The translations under genes were made by a program, and so were the position numbers. Below, one piece after another: positions 7,756-15,068 of a stretch of 64,000 nt of DNA; position 1 is the first letter of the stretch, and every line of letters starts with the position of its first letter. The notes under the pieces were generated by a model. It did no database searches and had not been told where the DNA came from. It saw only the letters and a list, made by a program, of their open reading frames with translations. This DNA is from Deltaproteobacteria bacterium (GTDB lineage: Bacteria > Acidobacteriota > Thermoanaerobaculia > Multivoradales > JAHZIX01): positions 62,001 through 126,000 of the forward strand of contig JAHZIX010000010.1 of the NCBI GenBank assembly GCA_022601195.1, given 5' to 3'.

Positions 7756-8727
7756 GACAACCGGGCGAGGGCCGGAGCGTAATTCTTTGTACTCATCAAT
7801 CATCCTTTCCGCCAAAACAAAGTCATCCATAGCGGCAAACAGGTATCGCTCTGCGAACCGGACTTGCTGACTGTTCAAAAAGAGCACCGACTCCTCGGGC
7901 AACGCAAGTGGCTTCCCATCGTTTACTGGTGGATGCGAGTCGTTCAGGATCTGGCTTAGCTTTGATTGATCCTGCAGGAGAGAATCAACCAGCATCGGGT
8001 CAATTGGCTCCGCAGAGATCTCGGTGGGACCCCCAAAGTGCGACGGGCAGTATACAGCCAGGCAGCGAGTCGAACTAATGGGCAGATAGACCTCTATCCC
8101 TGGAACTGCGAAACCCAGATTCCCAAGACCCTGCGGGGCGGGGCGGCTGTTATTTAGTATCACTGGATTGTCAGAGAAATAGAGCGATCTCGATGGCACC
8201 GTCGAATGAAGAGCCCAGCGCTTCATTACTAGCTCAGGCGCAATCTTCCCCGGCAAGCTCTGGATCAGCTGGATCGACAAGAGCTTGTCTTCTTCTGGAC
8301 TCACATGCCTGGTTTGTTCGATCTCATCCGGATCGCCTCCTAGGCTCCTAACCCTCTCACGGATTCCCTCCAGCATAGTCGCTCGAAACTCATCAGAATT
8401 CGGAGATCTGAGACGAAGGTGCACGATCAGCACGCTCAAGTGCACTTTGTCGAGTATGCTGAGATCGCGCAGGGAGTCGCGCCGCAGGATCTTCTTCAAA
8501 ATGGGGGCCCATTTGCCCTCTAGATCGGAAAGAGATGGTTCGATGCTCGCAACGTAACCATCCTTTTCGATGTTGTATATATTCTTGCGGACGGCCACCT
8601 TAGTCGTGCCAGCTAGAAAGGTCCTACCCGTAGACTTATCGAACACGTTCACGCGCTTAGCTTTGCCGGTACCAAACTGTTTCAGCAGGAACTGCGGAAT
8701 GTAGTGCTGTCTACGTGGCAGGTTCAA
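7750..8727 (-). CDS. DUF4238 domain protein (325 aa), cassette gene
   Basis: The N-terminus RRQHYIPQFLLKQF is the signature of the DUF4238 family, whose function is unknown but which is common in accessory regions. The start appears to be TTG at 8727, nine bases past the attC boundary. A typical continuation is seen: NVFDKSTG, then a long helical middle, then SLYFSDNPVIL. The stop codon lies inside the R'' box of the next attC. Family assignment rests on the N-terminal motif and on length. A role in defence is possible from context but not shown. Confidence 0.8.
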   Translation of the reverse strand: MNLPRRQHYIPQFLLKQFGTGKAKRVNVFDKSTGRTFLAGTTKVAVRKNIYNIEKDGYVASIEPSLSDLEGKWAPILKKILRRDSLRDLSILDKVHLSVLIVHLRLRSPNSDEFRATMLEGIRERVRSLGGDPDEIEQTRHVSPEEDKLLSIQLIQSLPGKIAPELVMKRWALHSTVPSRSLYFSDNPVILNNSRPAPQGLGNLGFAVPGIEVYLPISSTRCLAVYCPSHFGGPTEISAEPIDPMLVDSLLQDQSKLSQILNDSHPPVNDGKPLALPEESVLFLNSQQVRFAERYLFAAMDDFVLAERMIDEYKELRSGPRPVVT

Positions 8728-8735
8728 TACGAGTC

Positions 8736-8811
8736 ACCTAACGTCACCCCGCTCACCGTGCATCTGGAGCGCGCAGCGCGGAGGATGTCCGGTGGAGCGG
8801 GTGGGTTAGGC
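8736..8811 (-). other. attC site with both R boxes at consensus
   Basis: R'' is GCCTAAC (8811-8805), holding the TAA stop of the GH16 frame. R' is GTTAGGT (8742-8736). The arms CACCCCGCTCACC and GGTGGAGCGGGTG pair with a single bulge. This 76-bp site is the best-formed attC in the window. Confidence 0.85.
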
Positions 8812-8997
8812 TGTGATTCCAATTTGCTCCATCTGCTCCCATGAATGAGCTTCCTTACCAACGAGGCTTTCTGCCTGAGCCTGGAAGCCATCTACTTCTA
8901 TTGATCTTACTACCGTGATCGCGGGTAACCTTCGGACTCGGAGTCGGCCTGCAAGCTCACTGGAGCGAGACGGCCAGGAATTCACATGGAGTGTCAT
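8806..8997 (-). pseudogene. Detached C-terminal 63 residues of the GH16 domain
   Basis: This short frame starts MTLHVNSWPSR and contains SSELAGRLRVRRLPA. Such a segment normally closes a GH16 domain, after the strand that ends the upstream gene. It overlaps the end of that gene by four bases in another frame. A single-base deletion near 8,998 would separate the two. The TAA stop lies in the R'' box of the attC, showing that the original cassette gene ended here. Confidence 0.7.
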
Positions 8998-11021
8998 TGG
9001 AAGGTGGGGATAGGAGTCGGATCCCAGTTGATTCTGCTATGTACGACGCGACCGTCTACCAACCACCGTATTTCGTCTGGCTCCCATTCGATAGCGAATC
9101 GATGCGCAGCCATCGAGGCGTCAAATCCTAGATCGATGTAGCTTGGAGCACCTCGATAACCGTAGTCCATCCTCGCCCCCTCATCGCCAGGGTTGTAAAA
9201 GACGTTTGCCAAGAGGCGACTTGGCCGATTGCCAGCGATCTCAACGTCGATCTCTTGTCGTGGTGAGTCTCGATGCAAGAAGAAACCTGTGACCACTCCG
9301 GGAACGTTGGAAGGCTGAATGACAGCCTCAAACCTCCCATAGCGATACCGACTGCAGCTAGAAATCGCAGCGGCACTGAAGCTCCGAACACCAAACGTCT
9401 CCTTCTCCACAGTAAGCGTAACTCCCCCTTTCGCATGACAATCGACATTTCTTGGGCGAAAGAGCGCCATATTGCCCGGGAAAGTGTCGTCTCTGAAAAC
9501 CCACCGTCCGGAATCAAGGCTGTCTGGAGAGTCACTAAACCCAACGTGTGCTTCCATCTCCGACCCCACCAGTTCTTTTGATTCGGTACGGATCCCTTCC
9601 CATCTGTGTCGTGGCCCAACTACCCAAGGCGATTGGTCACGCTTAGGCCTTTTCTTGCCAGCCACTCTATTCGATACGAGCTTTGAATTGAGAACTCGCC
9701 GTTGCCCGAGGTCGTTGATCTGGGGGAAAGAAAAGACGGGGGGTGCGCACTTGAGGTGCTCACAGATGATTCGCCACTTGCTGGTCTCATTTGAGTGTAG
9801 TTCGGCGCCGCTGCTCCCCAGCTGTCCTCGATCAACATCTTCGTTGACCGTGCTCTTACTGTTTGTTGTGTAAATGAACTTAGCCCTGGGGTAGATCTGC
9901 CGTAACTCTTGGGCTCTTCCTGCTAGAGAACCAATGTTGACATAGGCGTTAAAGACCCTCTTTGCGCTGCCTGAAAGAAGCCTCGCGTGCTCCTGCTCTG
10001 GCAGCTTTTCGAGATCACTACAGCATCTATAACCGAGCACGGATAGAGCCATGGCAACTGACGACAGTCCAGAGGCCTCTGGTCCGAAGACAAAAACAGG
10101 CCCTTCAGCGGGGCGAATCTGGAAAAGAGACGCTCCGCCACTGTCGATGAGACCAATTCTGCTCAAAACTGGGAGTATTGAATATGAGTTTGTGGACTCG
10201 CCATCGAGCCGCTGTGCTACCAGAGATTGACGGGTTGCTCGTACCGCTAGCGATTCAAATTGATGATTGATCCAAAGATCCACAGGACCACGACATGGCA
10301 ACTGTTGAAGAAGTTTCCTGGCACCACTCCGTGAGAGAACGTAACCAGACAAATACCAAAGTCCACGGAACGGACGGAATACGTGCTCTGAAAGGAATGT
10401 CTTCTGAGCGCCATGCTTTACCTCCTTGTACGAGAGGTAAAGAACATCAAACTGCTCGCTTTGTTCTTCGTGAAGTTCTTCCCACGCCAACTCTAACTGG
10501 CGAGCGAACCCACGTCGGAACCAGATGTCGTCTTCTAGGATCAACGCGTATTCATGTGAATTGGCTGCGATCTGCCTCCATACACCGATGTGGGACAACG
10601 CAACAGCCACTTCAGGCAATGTCATTTGAATAGGCCGATCCAGTTCTATTCGATCCGGCAAGGCACGTGGTTGCGGTTCCACGAAGAGCTGATCCCGAAG
10701 CGAATAAAAAGAATCAACTTCAGCTTCGTTGGAAGACAGCTCTGCGATGTCTCTTGCATCAATTGCGGCAAATCGTACAGTTGACTCCGTAAGCTCTGCA
10801 TCCGATACATCTACTACGCACCCGAGCTCTCGCTGAATCTCCGCCCAGCGATCTGGCCTGCGATCAAGATTGATCACATAAGTCCTCTCGATACCTGGCG
10901 GACTCTTCCGTCCCGGCGCTCCAAAAACACTACAGCGCTGTTTCGGAAAGCGTCGTCTAATTTTCATCCCGTTTCGAATTAAAAATCTTATGGGAGCTGA
11001 CAACGAGCGCGACAGATTCAT
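8994..11021 (-). CDS. GT25 / sulfotransferase-like / GH16 fusion protein, frameshifted at its 3' end
   Basis: Three domains can be seen. Residues about 46-285 form a family 25 glycosyltransferase (TYVINLDRRPDRW, then ALILEDDIWF with the acidic metal motif, then WYLSGYVLSRSGA). Residues about 305-440 look like a sulfotransferase fold (VFVFGPEASGLSSVAMALS, KFIYTTNS) with a degenerate cofactor loop. Residues about 490-675 form a GH16 concanavalin-like domain with the catalytic signature EIDVE. The GH16 end is missing, because the frame runs into a TGA and the expected residues continue in another frame at 8806-8997. The gene likely acts on surface polysaccharide. At over 2.2 kb it is a very large cassette gene. 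Confidence 0.8.
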   Translation of the reverse strand: MNLSRSLSAPIRFLIRNGMKIRRRFPKQRCSVFGAPGRKSPPGIERTYVINLDRRPDRWAEIQRELGCVVDVSDAELTESTVRFAAIDARDIAELSSNEAEVDSFYSLRDQLFVEPQPRALPDRIELDRPIQMTLPEVAVALSHIGVWRQIAANSHEYALILEDDIWFRRGFARQLELAWEELHEEQSEQFDVLYLSYKEVKHGAQKTFLSEHVFRPFRGLWYLSGYVLSRSGARKLLQQLPCRGPVDLWINHQFESLAVRATRQSLVAQRLDGESTNSYSILPVLSRIGLIDSGGASLFQIRPAEGPVFVFGPEASGLSSVAMALSVLGYRCCSDLEKLPEQEHARLLSGSAKRVFNAYVNIGSLAGRAQELRQIYPRAKFIYTTNSKSTVNEDVDRGQLGSSGAELHSNETSKWRIICEHLKCAPPVFSFPQINDLGQRRVLNSKLVSNRVAGKKRPKRDQSPWVVGPRHRWEGIRTESKELVGSEMEAHVGFSDSPDSLDSGRWVFRDDTFPGNMALFRPRNVDCHAKGGVTLTVEKETFGVRSFSAAAISSCSRYRYGRFEAVIQPSNVPGVVTGFFLHRDSPRQEIDVEIAGNRPSRLLANVFYNPGDEGARMDYGYRGAPSYIDLGFDASMAAHRFAIEWEPDEIRWLVDGRVVHSRINWDPTPIPTFQ

Positions 11022-11119
11022 TCTTTCCTCATCCCTCCAGCACTCAGCCCTGATGGCACTCTATTAAATACCTCTAGCTTCGGAGAAGCTCAGCTCGGAC
11101 TTTCGTAGGATGGCTACGA

Positions 11120-11126
11120 GCCTAAC
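11120..11126 (-). other. Candidate attI/cassette junction (GTTAGGC)
   Basis: A perfect GTTAGGC box lies about 95 bp upstream of the first cassette gene. It is preceded by CAAACTAAG, which resembles the bases before the attI1 crossover point of class 1 integrons. A second GTTAGGC box lies at 11480-11474, so which one is the true junction is unresolved. Confidence 0.4.
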
Positions 11127-11215
11127 CTTAGTTTGAATGTCACGATAGACGCATAGGTAGCAGCCTTCAATACGCCCCTTGCGCTCCAAGTCCTCTACCC
11201 TCAAATCTTTAGGGC

Positions 11216-11244
11216 ACAATATGCGGAATGAATAGTGGTGTCAA
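11216..11244 (-). promoter_or_regulatory. Candidate cassette-array promoter
   Basis: On the minus strand TTGACA (11244-11239) and TATTGT (11221-11216) are separated by exactly 17 bases. It points into the array and lies upstream of the GTTAGGC junction, where an integron Pc promoter belongs. The surrounding 11,140-11,470 also holds two GACGCATAGGT copies and three TGCGTCA copies of unknown role. No convincing gene is seen from 11,022 to 11,752. Confidence 0.5.
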
Positions 11245-11752
11245 TTGCGTCAATATTGACTTCTTATCGCCTACACGTCGAAAACTCGACGCATAGGTCG
11301 CAAAGAGCGGCCCTGGCTCTGGGAAACCTAGATCATTAGTTTCAGCGAGTTGGCTATCCTCTGAGGAAGATCGACACAGAGGTAATGCGTCAATGGAGTG
11401 GCATTGAACTGACCGACACCTCGATCTGGTGCCCCCGATCTGGGCTTCCTGCGCCTCTGCGTCAGCGGTCCGACGCCTAACCACCGTAGCGAGGTACTAT
11501 TCTCAGGACCAAGGCGCTTGTTTCTATGGAGTTACCTGTTGGGGATGCCAAGTAGCTTGAGGGGAAGAGCGTCAGGAGATTGTCGTATAGGCGACTTGCA
11601 ACAGCTCGAGGAGGTAGAACAGGAGTTCTTTTTTTCAGATTGGCCTCGATTCCTCCTTAAATACCTGAAATTAAGCGAATTAAGCGCAATCATGGCTACC
11701 TATTGCTGACCATCAGTGGACGAGGCAGAGGCTCCATGGAGGATAGGATTCC

Positions 11753-11947
11753 ATGTATCAACCTGCGCTAGGTCCCGACCAGATTCGTTCCCTTTACCTT
11801 CTCAAAATTGAACAAAGTCGCCCCATGAGGAGTCTCGTGCGGGAGGCGGTGGATCCCTACCTTCGCAGGCACGGAGCAGGCCTTGTCGAAGAGAAGATGA
11901 CTCCGTGCAACCTGAGTCCGCAAGCCGCAAGCGATCCGCTGGACTAA
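11753..11947 (+). CDS. Small ribbon-helix-helix-like protein (64 aa)
   Basis: The first 45 residues fit a CopG/MetJ-type ribbon-helix-helix DNA-binding domain: an N-terminal strand (MYQPALGP), the helix [12 protein letters not shown], then [17 protein letters not shown]. Such proteins are often antitoxins or autoregulators. No toxin gene follows, because the frame ends against the remnant integrase on the other strand. The last 20 residues look unrelated to the domain, so the gene may be truncated. Confidence 0.5.
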   Translation: MYQPALGPDQIRSLYLLKIEQSRPMRSLVREAVDPYLRRHGAGLVEEKMTPCNLSPQAASDPLD

Positions 11948-12105
11948 GAACTCCCTTGCCAACACGGTTGAGTACGTAGGTGTAATACATGGTGATCCGG
12001 ACGCTTCGGTGTCCCAGCAGTTCCTGGACGGTGCGAACGTCGTAGCCGGAGGTCAGGAGGTGGCCAGTAGCTCAATGACGGAGCGAAGGAGTGTCGGAAG
12101 GAGTG
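11925..12105 (-). pseudogene. Remnant of an integron-type tyrosine recombinase (C-terminus)
   Basis: Read on the minus strand, HSFRHSFA (about 12,105-12,083) is followed, after a short frame-breaking insertion, by [18 protein letters not shown] and [18 protein letters not shown]. These are the last two catalytic boxes and the nucleophile tyrosine, and the VLNR-G-GV-SP ending is characteristic of IntI integrases. The N-terminal three quarters are absent. The fragment points toward the cassette array, in the same direction as the cassette genes. Only about 60 residues survive, so it cannot be active. Confidence 0.7.
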
Positions 12106-12187
12106 GCAGCTTGCGAACTCAGGCCACCGCGACCCTGAAATTGTGTGTATAGCCAGCGAAAGCCCGGGCTCACTCTCCAACAACAGA

Positions 12188-12510
12188 CGAACGCACTGTC
12201 AACAGTTCATCTCACTTTCCAGCGATGCCCGAACAGCCTGTACGAGGCGGGATTCACATCAAGACACATGCTGAACACACTGTTGAAGGTCAATCTCAAT
12301 TTGAAACAAGACCCGAACAGTCTATTCAGGAGCCACTTTGTTGTGGAATGAGGTCTAAACAGGCTGTACGAGGGGAGATTTGACCGGTAACTACAGGCAA
12401 ACATGCTGTTGAAGGTCAATTTCATTTTGAAACAAGGCCCGAACAGGCTGTTCACGGTGTGCCTTCGGCTGCAAGGAGGCTCGAACAGTGCGGAGAGAGG
12501 CGGTCTCACT
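12188..12510. repeat. Eight imperfect repeats at exact 42-bp spacing
   Basis: Units begin at 12188, 12230, 12272, 12314, 12356, 12398, 12440 and 12482. Each starts with a core like CGAACAGGCTGTTC, which is nearly palindromic. Units three apart are most alike (12272 with 12398; 12314 with 12440), giving a 126-bp higher-order period. Read on the minus strand the region is open and yields 14-residue repeats, but no known protein is recognised. Confidence 0.8.
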
Positions 12511-12683
12511 CGAGGGTGAGGATTAGACGGGCCAGATAGGGTGAGAGGAGGTCCACAAACCGGATTGCCTGGGAGCTTCAGGCCTGTGGAAGTTTGAAAA
12601 GGCCGGACCGCAGGACACAAAAAGGGCCCCAAGGGTGCACACCCCGGAGGCCCGAACTCGGTTCAGTTGAGGGATTGAACGGA

Positions 12684-13514
12684 TCAGACGGCGACCAATT
12701 GAGGCGCCGGCTCCGGTTGAGGGTTTGACTCCGCCTCGGGCTCCAGCAGCTCGATGGCACTACCTTCAGTAGGATTGTCTTCGGCAGCAGCCGCCTCGGC
12801 AGAAGAGCTGCGAGCCGTGCGCCGGACTCTCGCCGCCAGCTCCACTTCCCCCGCTAGGCTGAATGCCGCTTCGAGGAGGCGGGCCGTCCATTTGGCTTCG
12901 TGGTCGAAGGCGGCCATGGAAGTGGTTTTGGCAACCGACCGGCCCTCCGCTTGACGGTCGGCGGCGGCTAGCTCGGCCAGCACGGCGCCGAGCTCTTCTG
13001 TGGTGGCCCGTAAGAGGACCAGAAGCCTCTCCGAGTCGAAGGCAACGCCGGCCATGTGGGGCCCGAGGGCTTCCATAGCCCCCTGCTCCAGCCGTTCCAC
13101 TGCCATACGAGCCTTGAGGTGCACGACGACGGGTTTCCGCCCCATGATTCCCTCGAGACCGAGAGCCTGGACGCTGGAACCGGCGCCGAAGGCGCTGTCG
13201 ACCATCCAGCGCAGCTCGCTCAGGAAGCGGGCCAGATTTGCCGTCAGGGCTTCCCTACGCCGACGTAGCTCCCGGCCTCGGTGAAGCTCGCCAAGCTTGG
13301 CCCTGTCCGCCTCGACCAGCTGCTCTGCGCGCAGGGCCAAGCGATTCCCCACTTTAGTGAGCCAGTTGGCGAGCTCCACGTCCGCCTCTCCATCGCCCCC
13401 TTCGGGAACGAGCCGGGCGCCAAAGCTCTCGGCCGCCCTCCCGGCGTGCCGCAAGGCAGCAGCCTGGAGGGATAGGGCCGTCTTCTGTCGATCACTGACC
13501 ATCTTAGAAGGCAT
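12684..13514 (-). CDS. Helical protein of unknown function (about 276 aa)
   Basis: The ATG at 13514 (MPSKMVSD) is preferred because GGAG lies nine bases upstream; an in-frame ATG at 13622 would add 36 residues of poor quality. The protein is almost entirely helical, with Ala, Glu, Arg and Leu in long runs and few aromatic residues. It resembles a coiled coil or helical bundle in the cytoplasm. The tail is rich in Pro, Glu and Ala. There is no export signal, and I recognise no family. Confidence 0.6.
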   Translation of the reverse strand: MPSKMVSDRQKTALSLQAAALRHAGRAAESFGARLVPEGGDGEADVELANWLTKVGNRLALRAEQLVEADRAKLGELHRGRELRRRREALTANLARFLSELRWMVDSAFGAGSSVQALGLEGIMGRKPVVVHLKARMAVERLEQGAMEALGPHMAGVAFDSERLLVLLRATTEELGAVLAELAAADRQAEGRSVAKTTSMAAFDHEAKWTARLLEAAFSLAGEVELAARVRRTARSSSAEAAAAEDNPTEGSAIELLEPEAESNPQPEPAPQLVAV

Positions 13515-13622
13515 GTCATTCATCTCCATTGGGTAGGAGGTTCTTGTGGTGCACGGTTCCCCGCCCTGGTCGCCAGACCTAGGAAAGCCCTCCTCCATGA
13601 TCAACGACGGGGTCAGAATCAC

Positions 13623-14051
13623 CTCACGGGGTTCCGAGCAAAGGGTCGGGGAAGATATAGAGACAGGAGCATGAAGTCAAGAATCATCCTGAACGCCAAC
13701 TGGATTCCCGACGGTCAGGGATGCCCGATTGCCAGGAATGGAAGGAGATAAAAGAGCCGAAAACAAGAGGTGCGAAGTCAGTGAATGGGAGAGAGGACGG
13801 GCCATTGACGCCTTTGTGAAGGGTGGTCGATCGAGAAGAGATCTGAAGCTAGAGAGCTCCCCCGTCGAACCACGGATCAGAGTGGTGGAGCCGAATCGGC
13901 AAAGGGCTCGTGCCCCTATTCAGCCACATCTCATTCAAGCACGCCGCATCCAGCCACGCCTTGCTTCGCAGTGGCTGGCTGTAGGGGCTTGGCTGGCTGT
14001 CTTAACTAGCTGTTTTCATGAGCTGGCTGAAACGACTCTCTCAACCGCCCC
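13623..14051. other. Intergenic stretch without a recognised gene
   Basis: About 430 bp between two minus-strand genes. Around 13,970-14,030 the motif GGCTGGCTG recurs several times. A short plus-strand frame here lacks any recognisable protein character. The promoter of the helical protein probably lies here, but no clear hexamers were found. Confidence 0.4.
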
Positions 14052-15068
14052 TTAAGAAACCGTCCAAGTATCCCGAGAGTAGATGAGGTCTTCCAGTTTG
14101 CCGACTCCCTTGGCCTCGATGGCCTGGTCGATTTGGGACACCACTGCGGACTCGTAGCTCGGCCTCTCCACCGCTCGAAAGACTCCGATGGGAGTGGGCA
14201 TCTCTGGGGGCAAGACTCGGCTCATGGCGAAGGCGAGAGCGGGGCTATTCTGATTCTCGTCCCACACCAGGCATTTCTCTTCGTCCGCCTCGGTCACCAG
14301 GTCGAAGACTTCCAACTCCATTCCTTTGAGACGCAGGCCGCGGCGCTTCTCTTTGCCGAACATCACCGGCTTGCCGTGTTCCAGGTGCACTGTCTGCTCG
14401 GTTCTCGCCGGCTTGTCGGTGACGTTGGCGAAGGCGTGATCGTTGAAGATGTTGCAGTTCTGGTAGATCTCGATGAAAGCCGTCCCTTGGTGGGCTGCAG
14501 CCCGCTGCAGGGTCGCTTTCAGGTGGGGCTGAAACACGTCCACGGAGCGAGCCACGAAGGTCGCCCCGGCCCCCAAGGCTAGGGAGAGAGGATTGAAGGG
14601 GTTGTCCAAGGAGCCCATGGGGGTCGACTTGGTCCGTTTGCCTTTCTCACTGGTGGGCGAGTACTGCCCCTTGGTGAGACCGTAGATGCGATTGTTGAAC
14701 ATCAGAATCTTGACGCCTACGTTGCGCCGCAAGACGTGGATCAGGTGGTTGCCGCCAATGGACATGGAATCACCATCGCCGGTAGCGATCCACACTTCCA
14801 AATCCGGCCGCGACATCTTGAGGCCCGTGGCCACCGCTGGGGCTCGGCCGTGGATGGTGTGAAAGCCGTAGGTGTTCATGTAGTAGGGGAACCGGCTGGA
14901 GCAGCCGATGCCGGAAACCACGACGAACTTCTCCTTGGGAATGCCCAAGGTCGGGAAGACCGCTTGCACCGCTGACAGGATGGCGTAGTCACCACAACCG
15001 GGGCACCAACGCACTTCCTGATCGGACTGGAAGTCTTTCTTCTTCAGAACGGGTGCTTCAGTTGACAT
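14052..15068 (-). CDS. korB: 2-oxoacid:ferredoxin oxidoreductase, beta subunit (338 aa)
   Basis: This subunit binds thiamine diphosphate and, with KorA, oxidatively decarboxylates a 2-oxoacid (probably 2-oxoglutarate) to the acyl-CoA with reduction of ferredoxin. CPGCGDYAIL near the N-terminus and GDGDSMSIGGNHLIHVLRRN followed by MFNN are the cofactor motif. The ATG at 15068 has GGAGG nine bases upstream and overlaps the end of korA by 11 bp, so the two are translationally coupled. Length fits KorB, and no delta-type ferredoxin subunit is present nearby. Substrate choice among 2-oxoacids is inferred. Confidence 0.92.
   Translation of the reverse strand: MSTEAPVLKKKDFQSDQEVRWCPGCGDYAILSAVQAVFPTLGIPKEKFVVVSGIGCSSRFPYYMNTYGFHTIHGRAPAVATGLKMSRPDLEVWIATGDGDSMSIGGNHLIHVLRRNVGVKILMFNNRIYGLTKGQYSPTSEKGKRTKSTPMGSLDNPFNPLSLALGAGATFVARSVDVFQPHLKATLQRAAAHQGTAFIEIYQNCNIFNDHAFANVTDKPARTEQTVHLEHGKPVMFGKEKRRGLRLKGMELEVFDLVTEADEEKCLVWDENQNSPALAFAMSRVLPPEMPTPIGVFRAVERPSYESAVVSQIDQAIEAKGVGKLEDLIYSRDTWTVS

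Noticed and set aside
8994-8996. TGA ending the GT25/GH16 frame as selenocysteine
   Set aside because: The conserved GH16 residues continue in a different frame, and another stop follows within a few codons in the same frame, so a frameshift explains it better.
11209-11484. Minus-strand 91-residue frame upstream of the first cassette gene
   Set aside because: It contains the candidate promoter and shows no protein-like pattern.
12188-12510. CRISPR array
   Set aside because: Repeats are degenerate and continuous, with no unique spacers and no cas genes.
12188-12510. LexA/SOS boxes
   Set aside because: The core GAACAGGCTGTTC has a five-base centre, while the Gram-positive-type box needs four, and no SOS gene is adjacent.
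13729-14055. Plus-strand 108-residue frame
   Set aside because: Low-complexity, repeat-derived and without ribosome site; overlaps the korB end.
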